Of a stretch of 64,000 nucleotides of DNA, positions 8,091-16,720 are shown piece after piece. Position 1 is the first letter of the stretch. Every line of letters starts with the position of its first letter. The translations under genes and the position numbers were made by a program. The notes beneath the pieces are model-generated. The model was given only the letters and a program-made list of their open reading frames with translations. It made no database searches and was not told the DNA's origin. Source of the DNA: UBA5342 sp965662645. Lineage in GTDB: Bacteria > Bacteroidota > Bacteroidia > Bacteroidales > UBA5342. The stretch lies in contig CBFIII010000010.1 in assembly GCA_965662645.1 (NCBI GenBank), positions 1 to 64,000 on the forward strand. Direction: 5' to 3'.

Positions 8091-10652
8091 TTAGTCAGCC
8101 CATTTAATGAACGTAGGTATGCGATGAGACCATTCTTCAGAAATTGATTTTACACGAGCTGTTAAACCAAAACGTCCTGATATATTACAATGTAAAGTTT
8201 GTTTGTAAAGGTAGTTCCCGTTTTCGAGTTTTTTTACCATTTCCATTTTTTCAGCTGTGCCTTCTGCTATATTGCTGTTGGTATCTACCTGACCATAATA
8301 GATTTCTACTTTTACTTCTTCGGGTTTTAGTTTTTCTAAATAAACTTCCGTTTCCACAACAAAAGCATCTCCGATGTGTTTATTTTCAGTATTGTCTGTT
8401 ATTTTAGGTTGTCTAATGTAAATATTTTCTTTGTATTTAGCATAGTTATGCTTTTGAGTCACCGCTTCTTTTGCTACCTGTTGTTCGTTGCTGAAATATC
8501 GGTTATAATTAGCAATTGCTGGTTGGTAGAATTTTTCATAATAATCGGTTACCATACGAGCACTTGAGAAGTTATATAACGACATACTCATTGATGATTT
8601 CATCATCATGATCCACTGGTTTGGCAAGCCTCCGTCGTTACGGTTATAAAAAGTAGGAATAATTTCTTCTTCTAACAAAGTGTAAAGCGCATTAGATTCA
8701 AAATTATCAATATCTTCATTTGATAATGAGGCATTTTCATTTTTTATAGCCCATCCGCTTTTATTGTCTATTTCATATCCTTCTTCCCACCAGCCATCAA
8801 GGATACTACAATTTAAAGCACCATTGGCTGCCGCTTTCATGCCAGAAGTACCACTTGCTTCTTGTGGACGTATGGGGTTATTTAACCATACATCTACTCC
8901 TTGAGTTAAGAAACGACCCAATTCTATATCATAATTTTCAATGAAGACTAATTGATTACGAATGTCATTATTATTTGCAAAAGCAATGATATCTTGAATC
9001 AATTTTTTACCACCATCATCTGCAGGATGTGCTTTTCCTGCAAAGATAAATTGAATGGGACGTTCTTCATTTTTTAGTATTTTAATCAAGCGTTTTTCAT
9101 CTCGTAAAAGTAGAGTGGCGCGCTTGTAAGTCGCAAAACGGCGTGCAAATCCAATAGTTAAAGCGTTAGGATCAAGAATTTGATTAACACGGTTTACTTG
9201 ACTATTACTAGCATTGCGTTGCAACAATTGGTTCTTTATACGTTTACGAGCATGTTGTATGAGTTTGTTACGTCCCATTTCACGTGCTTCCCATAATAAA
9301 CTATCTGGGATGTTATTAATTTCTTCTTTAAGTGTCCCTTTTTGACCTAATAAATGCCAGTTTTCAGAAAGGTGGTCTGATAAGATTTTTTTATTGTCAT
9401 AAGACAACCAGCTATCAATGTGAACGCCGTTAGTAATAGAACTGATAGGTAATTCTTTGTTTGGTAATTCGTTCCAAAGAAAAGACCACATTTCACGTGC
9501 TACTACGCCATGTAAGCGACTTACTCCATTTGAGAAATAAGACATGCGTAAGCCTAATATTGTCATTGATAGCTCATTGCTATTAGGGCTGTCTGGTGCA
9601 AATCCCCAAGATAGCATGCGTTCTACGTCTAGTTTGAACTCACTTTGCAATGATTCGAGATAAGGGCGCAGAAGTGCTATGTCAAAAACTTCATTACCTG
9701 CTGGTACTGGTGTGTGTGTGGTGAATATGTTTGAGCTCCAAACAATTTCTACTGCAGCATTAAGTTCTATACCGCGACTCACCAAATCACCAATGCGAGC
9801 AAAGCTAAGAAAGGCGGCATGTCCTTCGTTAAGGTGACATGATTCTACGGGGTAACCCAAAGCGCGAATAGCATGATAACCGCCTACTGCTAAGACTAAT
9901 TCTTGGTGTAGTCGCATGCGTTTGTCACCACCATAAAGACGTGCAGTTATCTCTCTAAGGTCTTCTGGGTTTTCTGATAAGTTAGAATCTAAAAGAATAA
10001 GTGGAATGTTACCTACGTTGAGTATCCAAACGATTAAACTGACTTCTCGATCCAGTAAGCGCACTTTTACTTTTAGTGTATTTCCTTCAGCATCGTGTGC
10101 CGGTTTTATAGGCATGTTCTGAAGTTCGTTTTCAGGATAACGTTCTCTTTGCCAGCCATCTTTGTCGAGTTGTTGAACAAAATATCCTTCACGGTAAAGT
10201 AAGCCAACAGCGACCATTGGAATTTTCAGGTCGGAGGCAGCTTTTAGATGGTCTCCTGATAATACGCCAAGACCTCCAGAGTATAAACGCAAACTCTCAT
10301 GAATACCATATTCTAATGAAAAGTATGCTAATTTCCGTTTGGCAACATCTTCAGGTGTATCTAAATTTTCAATATCTACAGCAGTTTGAAATGCCGTTTC
10401 AATTTTTTTTAATTGTCTTAAAAATCGCTTATCAGTTGCGAGAGACTCTAGCTTTTCTTGACTTAGGCTGTTTAGGAATAATTTTAGATTGTTTCCTGAT
10501 TTTTGCCATAGTTGGTTATCGATGTTACTAAAAAGGTCAATAGCATCATGTTGCCAACACCACCAGATATTCTCTTTTACAGTATCCAAAAATTCCAATT
10601 CACTGGGCATTTTAACGGATACGTTATATAAATTTATATTATTGATCTTCAT
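8091..10652 (-). CDS. glgP: Alpha-glucan (glycogen) phosphorylase (GT35)
   Basis: An 853-residue phosphorylase that releases glucose-1-phosphate from the non-reducing ends of glycogen. It belongs to the short bacterial alpha-glucan phosphorylase type, with an N-terminal DUF3417-like helical region (about 12-110) before the catalytic fold (AYFSLEYGIHESLRLYSGGLG). The PLP lysine is K606 in EASGTSGMKAAANG, intact. Other hallmarks are HLNEGHAAF, TTHTPVPAGNEVF and GFARRFATYKRA. The last about 110 residues form a beta-rich tail common in this subfamily. No signal peptide, so cytoplasmic. It follows the CBM48 gene by 73 bp that contains a hairpin. Confidence 0.95.
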   Translation of the reverse strand: MKINNINLYNVSVKMPSELEFLDTVKENIWWCWQHDAIDLFSNIDNQLWQKSGNNLKLFLNSLSQEKLESLATDKRFLRQLKKIETAFQTAVDIENLDTPEDVAKRKLAYFSLEYGIHESLRLYSGGLGVLSGDHLKAASDLKIPMVAVGLLYREGYFVQQLDKDGWQRERYPENELQNMPIKPAHDAEGNTLKVKVRLLDREVSLIVWILNVGNIPLILLDSNLSENPEDLREITARLYGGDKRMRLHQELVLAVGGYHAIRALGYPVESCHLNEGHAAFLSFARIGDLVSRGIELNAAVEIVWSSNIFTTHTPVPAGNEVFDIALLRPYLESLQSEFKLDVERMLSWGFAPDSPNSNELSMTILGLRMSYFSNGVSRLHGVVAREMWSFLWNELPNKELPISSITNGVHIDSWLSYDNKKILSDHLSENWHLLGQKGTLKEEINNIPDSLLWEAREMGRNKLIQHARKRIKNQLLQRNASNSQVNRVNQILDPNALTIGFARRFATYKRATLLLRDEKRLIKILKNEERPIQFIFAGKAHPADDGGKKLIQDIIAFANNNDIRNQLVFIENYDIELGRFLTQGVDVWLNNPIRPQEASGTSGMKAAANGALNCSILDGWWEEGYEIDNKSGWAIKNENASLSNEDIDNFESNALYTLLEEEIIPTFYNRNDGGLPNQWIMMMKSSMSMSLYNFSSARMVTDYYEKFYQPAIANYNRYFSNEQQVAKEAVTQKHNYAKYKENIYIRQPKITDNTENKHIGDAFVVETEVYLEKLKPEEVKVEIYYGQVDTNSNIAEGTAEKMEMVKKLENGNYLYKQTLHCNISGRFGLTARVKSISEEWSHRIPTFIKWAD

Positions 10653-10686
10653 TACTATCGTTTGTTTGTTTGTTTTATATCTAAGA

Positions 10687-10717
10687 GGAGCAAATAATTT
10701 TTCTTATTATTTGCTCC
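10687..10717 (-). other. Hairpin between the CBM48 gene and glgP
   Basis: A perfect 12-bp stem GGAGCAAATAAT / ATTATTTGCTCC with a 7-nt loop, inside a 73-bp gap. It is followed on the minus strand by TTAGATATAAAAC, which has no clean T-run, so a processing or stability structure is more likely than full termination. Confidence 0.5.
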
Positions 10718-10725
10718 AATGCATT

Positions 10726-11016
10726 TTACTTGGTATCTACTTTTACCACACTGTTTAATGTGCCTATTTTATTTTGGTTGAAATTAGGATTTTCAGCATC
10801 TATAAGCCATTCGCCATTAATGACAAATTTATACTCGTACTCTCCAGGTGATAATAATAAAGTCCCGGTATAACATCCATCACCATTTTTCTCTTTTAAT
10901 GGTTTTGCTGTGTCACTCCATTCGTTGAATGATCCCGCAAGAAATACTTTAGAAAGAGGTTTTGCTAAGACTTCAAATTTCACTCTTTTTCTTTTTACTG
11001 TTGTTGACTTTTTCAT
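10726..11016 (-). CDS. Stand-alone glycogen-binding CBM48/AMPK-type domain protein
   Basis: A 96-residue protein that is almost wholly one carbohydrate-binding module of the CBM48/AMPK-beta type. It shows VFLAGSFNEWSDTAKPLKE, then GCYTGTLLLSPGEYEYKFVINGEWLIDAENP, the classic motif with conserved tryptophans and the GEYEYKF strand. The first residues are basic (MKKSTTVKRKRVKFE) and there is no catalytic domain or signal peptide. Its start codon overlaps the stop of the upstream debranching gene (ATGA-type overlap at 11013-11016), implying translational coupling. It probably docks glycogen or recruits the neighbouring enzymes to the polymer; that is inference from the domain and the position. 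Confidence 0.88.
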   Translation of the reverse strand: MKKSTTVKRKRVKFEVLAKPLSKVFLAGSFNEWSDTAKPLKEKNGDGCYTGTLLLSPGEYEYKFVINGEWLIDAENPNFNQNKIGTLNSVVKVDTK

Positions 11017-14000
11017 AATGTTGTTTGTTGAGTGGTTAGTATTTTAAAAACTCTATAATACTCTGTAATACTCCAAGCTTGGGCTTTGCAGCCTCGCTGG
11101 AGGTGTGGTGTATTGCCATCACAAATCTCAGGTAAATGGTTGATGATGCCTTTACTCATTTCTTGTTTCGCTGACATTAATACCGATAAACTGTTCTCTT
11201 TATCTTTGGTATATAAAAATAAGGCTTCGCAATAGCTGAAGAAAGGCCATGCCCATCCCGTACCATTATGATAGGCAGGTTTACGATGTGTATCTTCATC
11301 ACCGCAATAGTTACCCCAATAGGGGTGACTTGGATCATTTAGCAATTGTCCATCTCTATATATGGCTAGTGGTGGTTGTATAGGAGCATCTTTCAGACTT
11401 CTTATTGCTCCTGGCATTATTAGAGATTGTGTTGCTAATAAAATACTCCTGATAAGAACGTTGTCTGTAACGACACCCAAAGTTAAAAGAAATATTTGAT
11501 TAGACCTACACGTATTGTCTTTTTTTGCATCTTTTGCTAGTTTAAATTTATCAGTATGTAGGCAATCTGAAAAACCATTACCCTCTTTTAAAGGGAAATA
11601 AGTAAGAATGCTTTGTTCTACTTTAATAGCTAGTTGTTGCCATTTTTCATCATTAGTGTAATGAGCGTAATTGTTTAATGTGGCGCACCATAACGCTTGT
11701 ATTTCAATAGGATACCCTTCTCGTGGCGTGCCTGCTGGATAGTTGGTATCCATCCAAGTAAAGTGTGATGGACTATAGATCAGCCCACTTTCTTTATCCA
11801 TAATAATACCATTGGGTGTTCCTTTAATATAGTTGTCAACTATGCTGTTAATAACTTGTAATATAGTGCGTTTTCCACAGCGCATCTCCAATATTGAAGA
11901 GTCGTTAAAGTGATCTATATAATCTTTTATGGCAACATTAAACCAAAGAGGGGCATCGCTCGTGTCTCTATTGCTGGCATTATTACCTCGAATCATATTC
12001 GGTAATGAGCCATTTTCTTCATATTTAGCAAAGGTGGATATAATATCTCGCGCCTCTTGTTTCATGTCGGCAGTAATAATGCCGCGCAGACATATTAAGG
12101 TGTCGCGTCCCCAATCTAAAAACCAAGGATAACCCGCTATTACGGTTAGTCCTTCATTTCTACGGACGATGAATTTTTCGATAGAACGTTTTAATACCTC
12201 ATCTCTATCTTCTTCAAGAGGAATTGGAGTATAGGCTTTTTTGTCTATTTCATTAAAATCAGCATCAATAGTAGCGTTGAGGTAGATGTTTTCTCCTTCT
12301 TTGATTTCGCATGTAAAATACCCTGGACTAAATAAGTCGGTGTGTGCTTCTAACCCACGATCAGCCTCTACAGGCAAATAATGCATGTATTTCCATTCTG
12401 GCTCCGTATGAAAAAGACCATTACTGATTGTTAGTTTTAGCGTTTGTTGCTTGTAGGGGGCAAAGCTAAATCCTGTTTCATTAGAAGTAATGCTTTTCGG
12501 GAATTCTTTTTCGGCTCCATTAAGTGCTTTTGTTACTTCATGGTTGCTGCGGTATTCTATGTCGGGACGTATGATGATTTTTACAGCGGTATCCTTGTTG
12601 AGTAGGTTATCCTGATTTTCGTCATGACGTCTGCTATAAGTTAAAAATATTTGGTTTTTGTCTTTTACAAGATAGAGATGTACATCTAATAAGATATATT
12701 TTCCTTGTCCTGTTGGTGCTTTAAATGACCAAGTAGCACGGTCCGATCCATTAGAGGCAAAGCTATATTGTGATTTCTCTCCCAGTTCGTGTGAGAAATC
12801 TTCACTAACAACCCAGCATCTGAAACGACTCAATAGAGTTGTTCTATCTACAGGTACGTCGGGGTTCATATTTACTGCAAAGAAACTGTCGTATTTGCTG
12901 TTGTATTTTCCCCAAAAACCACTCACTTGTGCCATGGTGCCATGGGTATTGGCACACAAAGCATATAAGTCTTTTTCTTTTACTTCTTTGAATGAGAAAT
13001 TTTGTTTGAATGTAGGACTGTCGCCTTTAGGAAGTAAAGCTAATTGTCCTATCCTTCTTTCTGTCGTGCTTTGATGTATATTGACTTGTATGTCTAGATA
13101 TTGAATGTCGTCTTCTTGTTCTAGCGAAATAGGTACTAAAGCAAAATATGTGTTGTCTTTTTTAGAAATGGCATAGCCAGAATATAAGTTTTTCCCTTTA
13201 TAGCTTATTTTGAAATTAAAACATTCCTTATTTTCTATGAGAATGATAGAACCTTGATTGATCATTACTGTGCGTTTATGATCACTTTCTGCATCCCATC
13301 GTACAATCTGAGCAAAGCTAAGACTTTGTTTTAGACAATAATCTATAGGTTGACTTAAAAATAATTCTGTGTTTTCACTGATAAAATTTGAATCAATATT
13401 AGTGTAGCCATTAATGTGTGTGTTAACGTTTAATATCATTTCGTTACACCGTTGTAATGATAAACGTAAATCATCTGTTAAGGGAACGTAATGTTGTAGT
13501 TTTTTTAAATAAAAATCACCACTTTCAAGACATAAAGCTTCTCCAGCTAGCAAGGTAAATGTTTTGTCAATAGCCTGCAATGAGATCAGATCATACAGCG
13601 GGAGTTGCGATTCGAGGTATGGTGTAACGTCAAAAACTTGTTCTTTCTCACAATTGAGATTTATCACTATGAGCAGACAAGAACCTTCAGTAGCTGTTCT
13701 TTTACAAACAAGAAGATCAGGAGTGTCTTGATGAATGATTTCTATTTTAGCATCAGCATAAAACGCCGGATGTACTTTGAAAACATGAGAGATCTGCTTG
13801 AATAAACTAATCATATTCTCAGGGTTATCCCAATTTAAACTACTCGCATGATGAACACTTATTTTTTCTTCTGCAAAAAATTCCACACCATTGCTAATGC
13901 CAAAACCACCGGCAGGAGCAGTAAGAGCGCAAAGTAAATTACGCATCTTGGACCAAATATGAGATTTTGCCGCTAGTCGGTTGTTGTCGTGCGTTTCGCT

Positions 14001-15221
14001 AAAATTTAGCATGCCTCCTTTAGTTTGTGTGGTATCAAGCATGCTATTTATGTAATTGGTGACTTCTTCCTTACTATAATTTTGGAAAAGTTCGGAGTAA
14101 GCCCACGAAAAAGTTCCTTTGGCTAAGAGGTGCTGTGTCGTTTCTTGTGGACCGCCAAGACCTTCGAGCAAAAAGAGTGTGTTTGGATATTGGGTTCTTA
14201 CTTTGGCAATAATATATTCCCAAGCATCAAATGGAATCATATAGCCCGCATCACAACGAAACCCATCAACCCCTTGATGACACCAATATAAAAAAACATC
14301 AGCCATCATGTGATGTACTTCTTTTTTACTAAAATCTAATTTGACTAGATCTTCCCATACCGTGCCCCAAGCACCTGGACTCATGAAATTTCCTTGATCG
14401 TCTTTTATGAAATATTCGGGATGGTCTTTTTGTAAAATAGAAGCCCAACCAGTATGATCTACAGGTATGTCAATAAAAATTTCACCTTTACGACGATGGA
14501 CTTCATCTATTAATTCTATAAACTGATCTAAGGGTGTTGCTTGCTTATCAAATTCAGCTAATGAAGGGTTTACCGAAAAGAAATCTAGGGCTGCATAAGG
14601 GCTGCCAAAGCGTCCCATACGTGCATATGTAGTAGGTGTGGGGTGTATAGGGAGCAACTGTAAGATGCGAAACCCCATATCATCCATGATGTGATCCAAT
14701 TCTTTTATAAGGTCCCGAAATGTACCTGAAGGAGGAATGACGTGATAACCTTTGTCGTCAAGATGTTTTATAGTTTCTGCTTCTTCGTCTTGAGAAAAAG
14801 CTTTATCCTTATTGGGGCCAAATTGACGGGTAAAGACACTGTATATACTATTGTTGGCAATAGTTGACGCTGGCTCTATTTTAATGTTTATGTTTTTGCC
14901 AGGTGACCAAATAATTTTATTATCCTCATCTTTGAATCCTATTTTTGCTTCAAAATACCCCACCTCTGTCATGGGTAAATTGATAAGATATTCTTTATCG
15001 GTTATTTTTTCAAATGATAAATCTACCCAGTTATTAAGTGAGGTGATGAGTTCTTCTTCGCTATGAGAAATGAGAGCGTCTCTTTGTTCCTGAGCACTTC
15101 CTAAATTTGTCCTTAGAAAAGGGGTGTTGGTGTGCCCTTCTACAATCAGTTTGAGCTGAAAGATGTCACCACATCTATATATGTTAAAAGAACCTGAAGT
15201 GGGGGTTTGTGTCAATGTCAT
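11013..15221 (-). CDS. Fused GH13 alpha-amylase-like + GH133 glycogen debranching protein
   Basis: A 1402-residue cytoplasmic protein. After an N-terminal beta-sandwich (1-115) comes a GH13 barrel (about 130-560) with nucleophile D324 in DGFRCDAGYMIP, acid E353 in LFLLEGLGG and the third aspartate in SETHDNNR. A middle beta-rich region (about 600-1000) leads to a GH133 amylo-alpha-1,6-glucosidase domain (about 1000-1400) with WFLDWGRDTLICL, FTWMDTNYP and GWAWPFFSYCEALF. GH13-like transferase plus GH133 in one chain is the layout of the eukaryotic debranching enzyme (about 1500 residues); many Bacteroidota carry only the GH133 part. It should remove alpha-1,6 branches, so phosphorylase can continue. 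It is the first gene of the glycogen run and overlaps the CBM48 gene by 4 bp. Confidence 0.92.
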   Translation of the reverse strand: MTLTQTPTSGSFNIYRCGDIFQLKLIVEGHTNTPFLRTNLGSAQEQRDALISHSEEELITSLNNWVDLSFEKITDKEYLINLPMTEVGYFEAKIGFKDEDNKIIWSPGKNINIKIEPASTIANNSIYSVFTRQFGPNKDKAFSQDEEAETIKHLDDKGYHVIPPSGTFRDLIKELDHIMDDMGFRILQLLPIHPTPTTYARMGRFGSPYAALDFFSVNPSLAEFDKQATPLDQFIELIDEVHRRKGEIFIDIPVDHTGWASILQKDHPEYFIKDDQGNFMSPGAWGTVWEDLVKLDFSKKEVHHMMADVFLYWCHQGVDGFRCDAGYMIPFDAWEYIIAKVRTQYPNTLFLLEGLGGPQETTQHLLAKGTFSWAYSELFQNYSKEEVTNYINSMLDTTQTKGGMLNFSETHDNNRLAAKSHIWSKMRNLLCALTAPAGGFGISNGVEFFAEEKISVHHASSLNWDNPENMISLFKQISHVFKVHPAFYADAKIEIIHQDTPDLLVCKRTATEGSCLLIVINLNCEKEQVFDVTPYLESQLPLYDLISLQAIDKTFTLLAGEALCLESGDFYLKKLQHYVPLTDDLRLSLQRCNEMILNVNTHINGYTNIDSNFISENTELFLSQPIDYCLKQSLSFAQIVRWDAESDHKRTVMINQGSIILIENKECFNFKISYKGKNLYSGYAISKKDNTYFALVPISLEQEDDIQYLDIQVNIHQSTTERRIGQLALLPKGDSPTFKQNFSFKEVKEKDLYALCANTHGTMAQVSGFWGKYNSKYDSFFAVNMNPDVPVDRTTLLSRFRCWVVSEDFSHELGEKSQYSFASNGSDRATWSFKAPTGQGKYILLDVHLYLVKDKNQIFLTYSRRHDENQDNLLNKDTAVKIIIRPDIEYRSNHEVTKALNGAEKEFPKSITSNETGFSFAPYKQQTLKLTISNGLFHTEPEWKYMHYLPVEADRGLEAHTDLFSPGYFTCEIKEGENIYLNATIDADFNEIDKKAYTPIPLEEDRDEVLKRSIEKFIVRRNEGLTVIAGYPWFLDWGRDTLICLRGIITADMKQEARDIISTFAKYEENGSLPNMIRGNNASNRDTSDAPLWFNVAIKDYIDHFNDSSILEMRCGKRTILQVINSIVDNYIKGTPNGIIMDKESGLIYSPSHFTWMDTNYPAGTPREGYPIEIQALWCATLNNYAHYTNDEKWQQLAIKVEQSILTYFPLKEGNGFSDCLHTDKFKLAKDAKKDNTCRSNQIFLLTLGVVTDNVLIRSILLATQSLIMPGAIRSLKDAPIQPPLAIYRDGQLLNDPSHPYWGNYCGDEDTHRKPAYHNGTGWAWPFFSYCEALFLYTKDKENSLSVLMSAKQEMSKGIINHLPEICDGNTPHLQRGCKAQAWSITEYYRVFKILTTQQTTL

Positions 15222-15286
15222 ACTTTACAAATTAAATGAACTGTCCCGCTGCAAGCAGACGGAGTATCAATTCGAAATATTTTTTT

Positions 15287-15334
15287 ATTCGCAACAAATT
15301 GCGGGGAATAAAACCCACAATGTGGGATTTAAAA
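15287..15334 (+). repeat. Dispersed intergenic repeat, copy 1
   Basis: About 48 bp containing the 13-nt palindrome CCCACAATGTGGG and a flanking ATTCGCAACAA...GCGGGGAA block. An inverted second copy lies at 18105-18151 with roughly 85% identity by eye. Both copies are intergenic. Confidence 0.7.
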
Positions 15335-15465
15335 TTAGACTCCTGTTATGATTATTTTTTACATTTACGACCCATTATGTAAAACTGTTTTTTTACAGTA
15401 TTAAAAAACTAAATATCGTTTTGATAAAATTTCAATAAAATTGTATAAAATATATCAATATGTTG

Positions 15466-15473
15466 CAAAAGTA
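15466..15473 (-). promoter_or_regulatory. Candidate -7 box for the glycogen operon
   Basis: The minus strand reads TACTTTTG, a match to the Bacteroidota -7 consensus TAnnTTTG. No clean TTTG -33 element is visible 19-21 bp upstream. It would give a leader of about 240 nt before the debranching gene. Confidence 0.35.
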
Positions 15474-15828
15474 GAAATAGTTTTTATAAAAAGCATTTTT
15501 TTAGGTAAAAAACCACACAAAATGTGATGTGCTTTGAGTGGCGTTGCTGAGATTGCATTTAACAGTTTGAAATGCACAAAAAACAAACTGTTATGTTCTG
15601 TACTATTCTGGTATTTAAAATTTTGGCACTTTGATAGTTCTTCTTGTATGAGATTTTTTAATCGCTATGTAAACATAGTGATTTTTTTTGTTCTTTAATA
15701 TAAAAAGGTTGTTTTTTGGACTTAATATTAATTTTTAATGTATATTTTTTTAAATATTTCAGAAGTTAAATTTTAGGCAAGGGTAAAATGATGAAAGCAA
15801 TTGTGAAAGAATATGTTGAGAAAGACTT

Positions 15829-16260
15829 ATGGCTATTCATGTATCTGATAGTATTCGTTTGGCTAAAAAGTCGGATGTTATCCTTATTTATTTCCTAATT
15901 ATATACCCCCTTTAGTAGCTGCTACTGGTTTTAAATTATTGAATTATTAGAAGTATCTCATGCGTTTAATGCGAAATTAAAAGAAAATACTGTTTACTTT
16001 GTAAATCAGATGACGTCAGCGCGGTTTGATATTAAACTGATGCAATCAGCTATTTGTGCAGTGATGATATATGATGCTATGTTGTCACCTGCATTTTTAC
16101 CAATTTAGCCGAATAAGGTATTTTTGTAACGGGATTTTATTTTCCTGTTGTGCCTCGTGGTAAGGTATATATTTGTGTGTAGTTATCTGTTGCACACTAG
16201 AAACAAGATTTAGAAAAGGCGATCGCCGCCTTTGTAAAAGTTAAACAAATATTAGAATAA
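15829..16260 (+). pseudogene. Decayed 2-amino-3-ketobutyrate CoA ligase (kbl) remnant
   Basis: Short stretches in changing frames match alpha-oxoamine synthases of the Kbl type in the correct order: AIHVSDSIRLAKK (like NHASIIDGIRLCKA), then LFPNYIPPLVAAT (like LFSNSxxPAIVAA), then FVNQMTSARFDIK, then DFIFLLCLVV-like GF(Y/F)PVVPRG coding, ending DLEKAIAAFVKVKQILE-stop. Several frameshifts and stops are present, and the middle part, including the PLP-lysine region, and the N-terminal half are missing. The remnant ends directly before the YhcH-family start codon. Kbl converts amino-ketobutyrate to glycine and acetyl-CoA; this copy cannot work. Confidence 0.75.
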
Positions 16261-16261
16261 C

Positions 16262-16708
16262 ATGATTATTGGTTCATTAAAAAACACAGCACGCATTGAA
16301 GCGTCGCATCCTGGTATCAAAGCTTTTTTTGATTATGTAAAAAAACATGATATGTCTCAAGAAGCTTTAGAAACAAAGGTTTTATCTGCTGATGAAGTCT
16401 TTTTTACACCTATGAAACTGAAAGGAAAAAAACCACAAGAAGCGTTATTAGAAGCGCATAAAAATTATCTTGATATTCAGTTGCTTTTAGAGGGATCCGA
16501 ACGTATTGGTTGGAAAGCTTTAGAAGATGCTGAAGTAGTAGAAGCACCTTATAATAAGGATAATGACATCGTTTTTTATGCTGATAAGTCTGATAGCTAT
16601 ATCCAACTTAAGCCGGGGCAGTTTGCTGTGATTTTTCCTGAGGATTTGCATGCGCCAGGTGTTAGCGAAGGTGCTTTGCATAAAGTTGTTGCAAAAGTTA
16701 AACTTTAA
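16262..16708 (+). CDS. YhcH/YjgK/YiaL (DUF386) family, sugar anomerase-like
   Basis: A 148-residue single-domain cupin-like protein of the DUF386 family. Visible signatures are EAHKNYLDIQLLLEGSERIGW and the metal-site segment FPEDLHAPG. E. coli YhcH (NanQ) opens or anomerises N-acetylneuraminate, and others in the family act on sugar acids. It has no signal peptide, so it is cytoplasmic. It is followed after 12 bp by nagA on the same strand, so a role in amino-sugar or sialic-acid catabolism is a reasonable inference. Its ATG lies 1 bp after the stop of the kbl remnant, so it may once have been the next gene of that operon. Confidence 0.85.
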   Translation: MIIGSLKNTARIEASHPGIKAFFDYVKKHDMSQEALETKVLSADEVFFTPMKLKGKKPQEALLEAHKNYLDIQLLLEGSERIGWKALEDAEVVEAPYNKDNDIVFYADKSDSYIQLKPGQFAVIFPEDLHAPGVSEGALHKVVAKVKL

Positions 16709-16720
16709 TTAAGAGCGATC

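Larger units (their letters stand above)
15222..15787. other. Gene-free leader upstream of the glycogen run
   Basis: No coding frame was found. The region is very AT-rich, contains one copy of a dispersed intergenic repeat (15287-15334) and a promoter-like box for the minus strand at 15466-15473, and grades into the kbl remnant on the plus strand. Confidence 0.6.

Noticed and set aside
15788..15898. A 36-codon frame beginning ATGATGAAAGC before the kbl remnant
   Set aside because: It overlaps the better-matching kbl frame, and its product shows no known features; treated as part of the decayed region.
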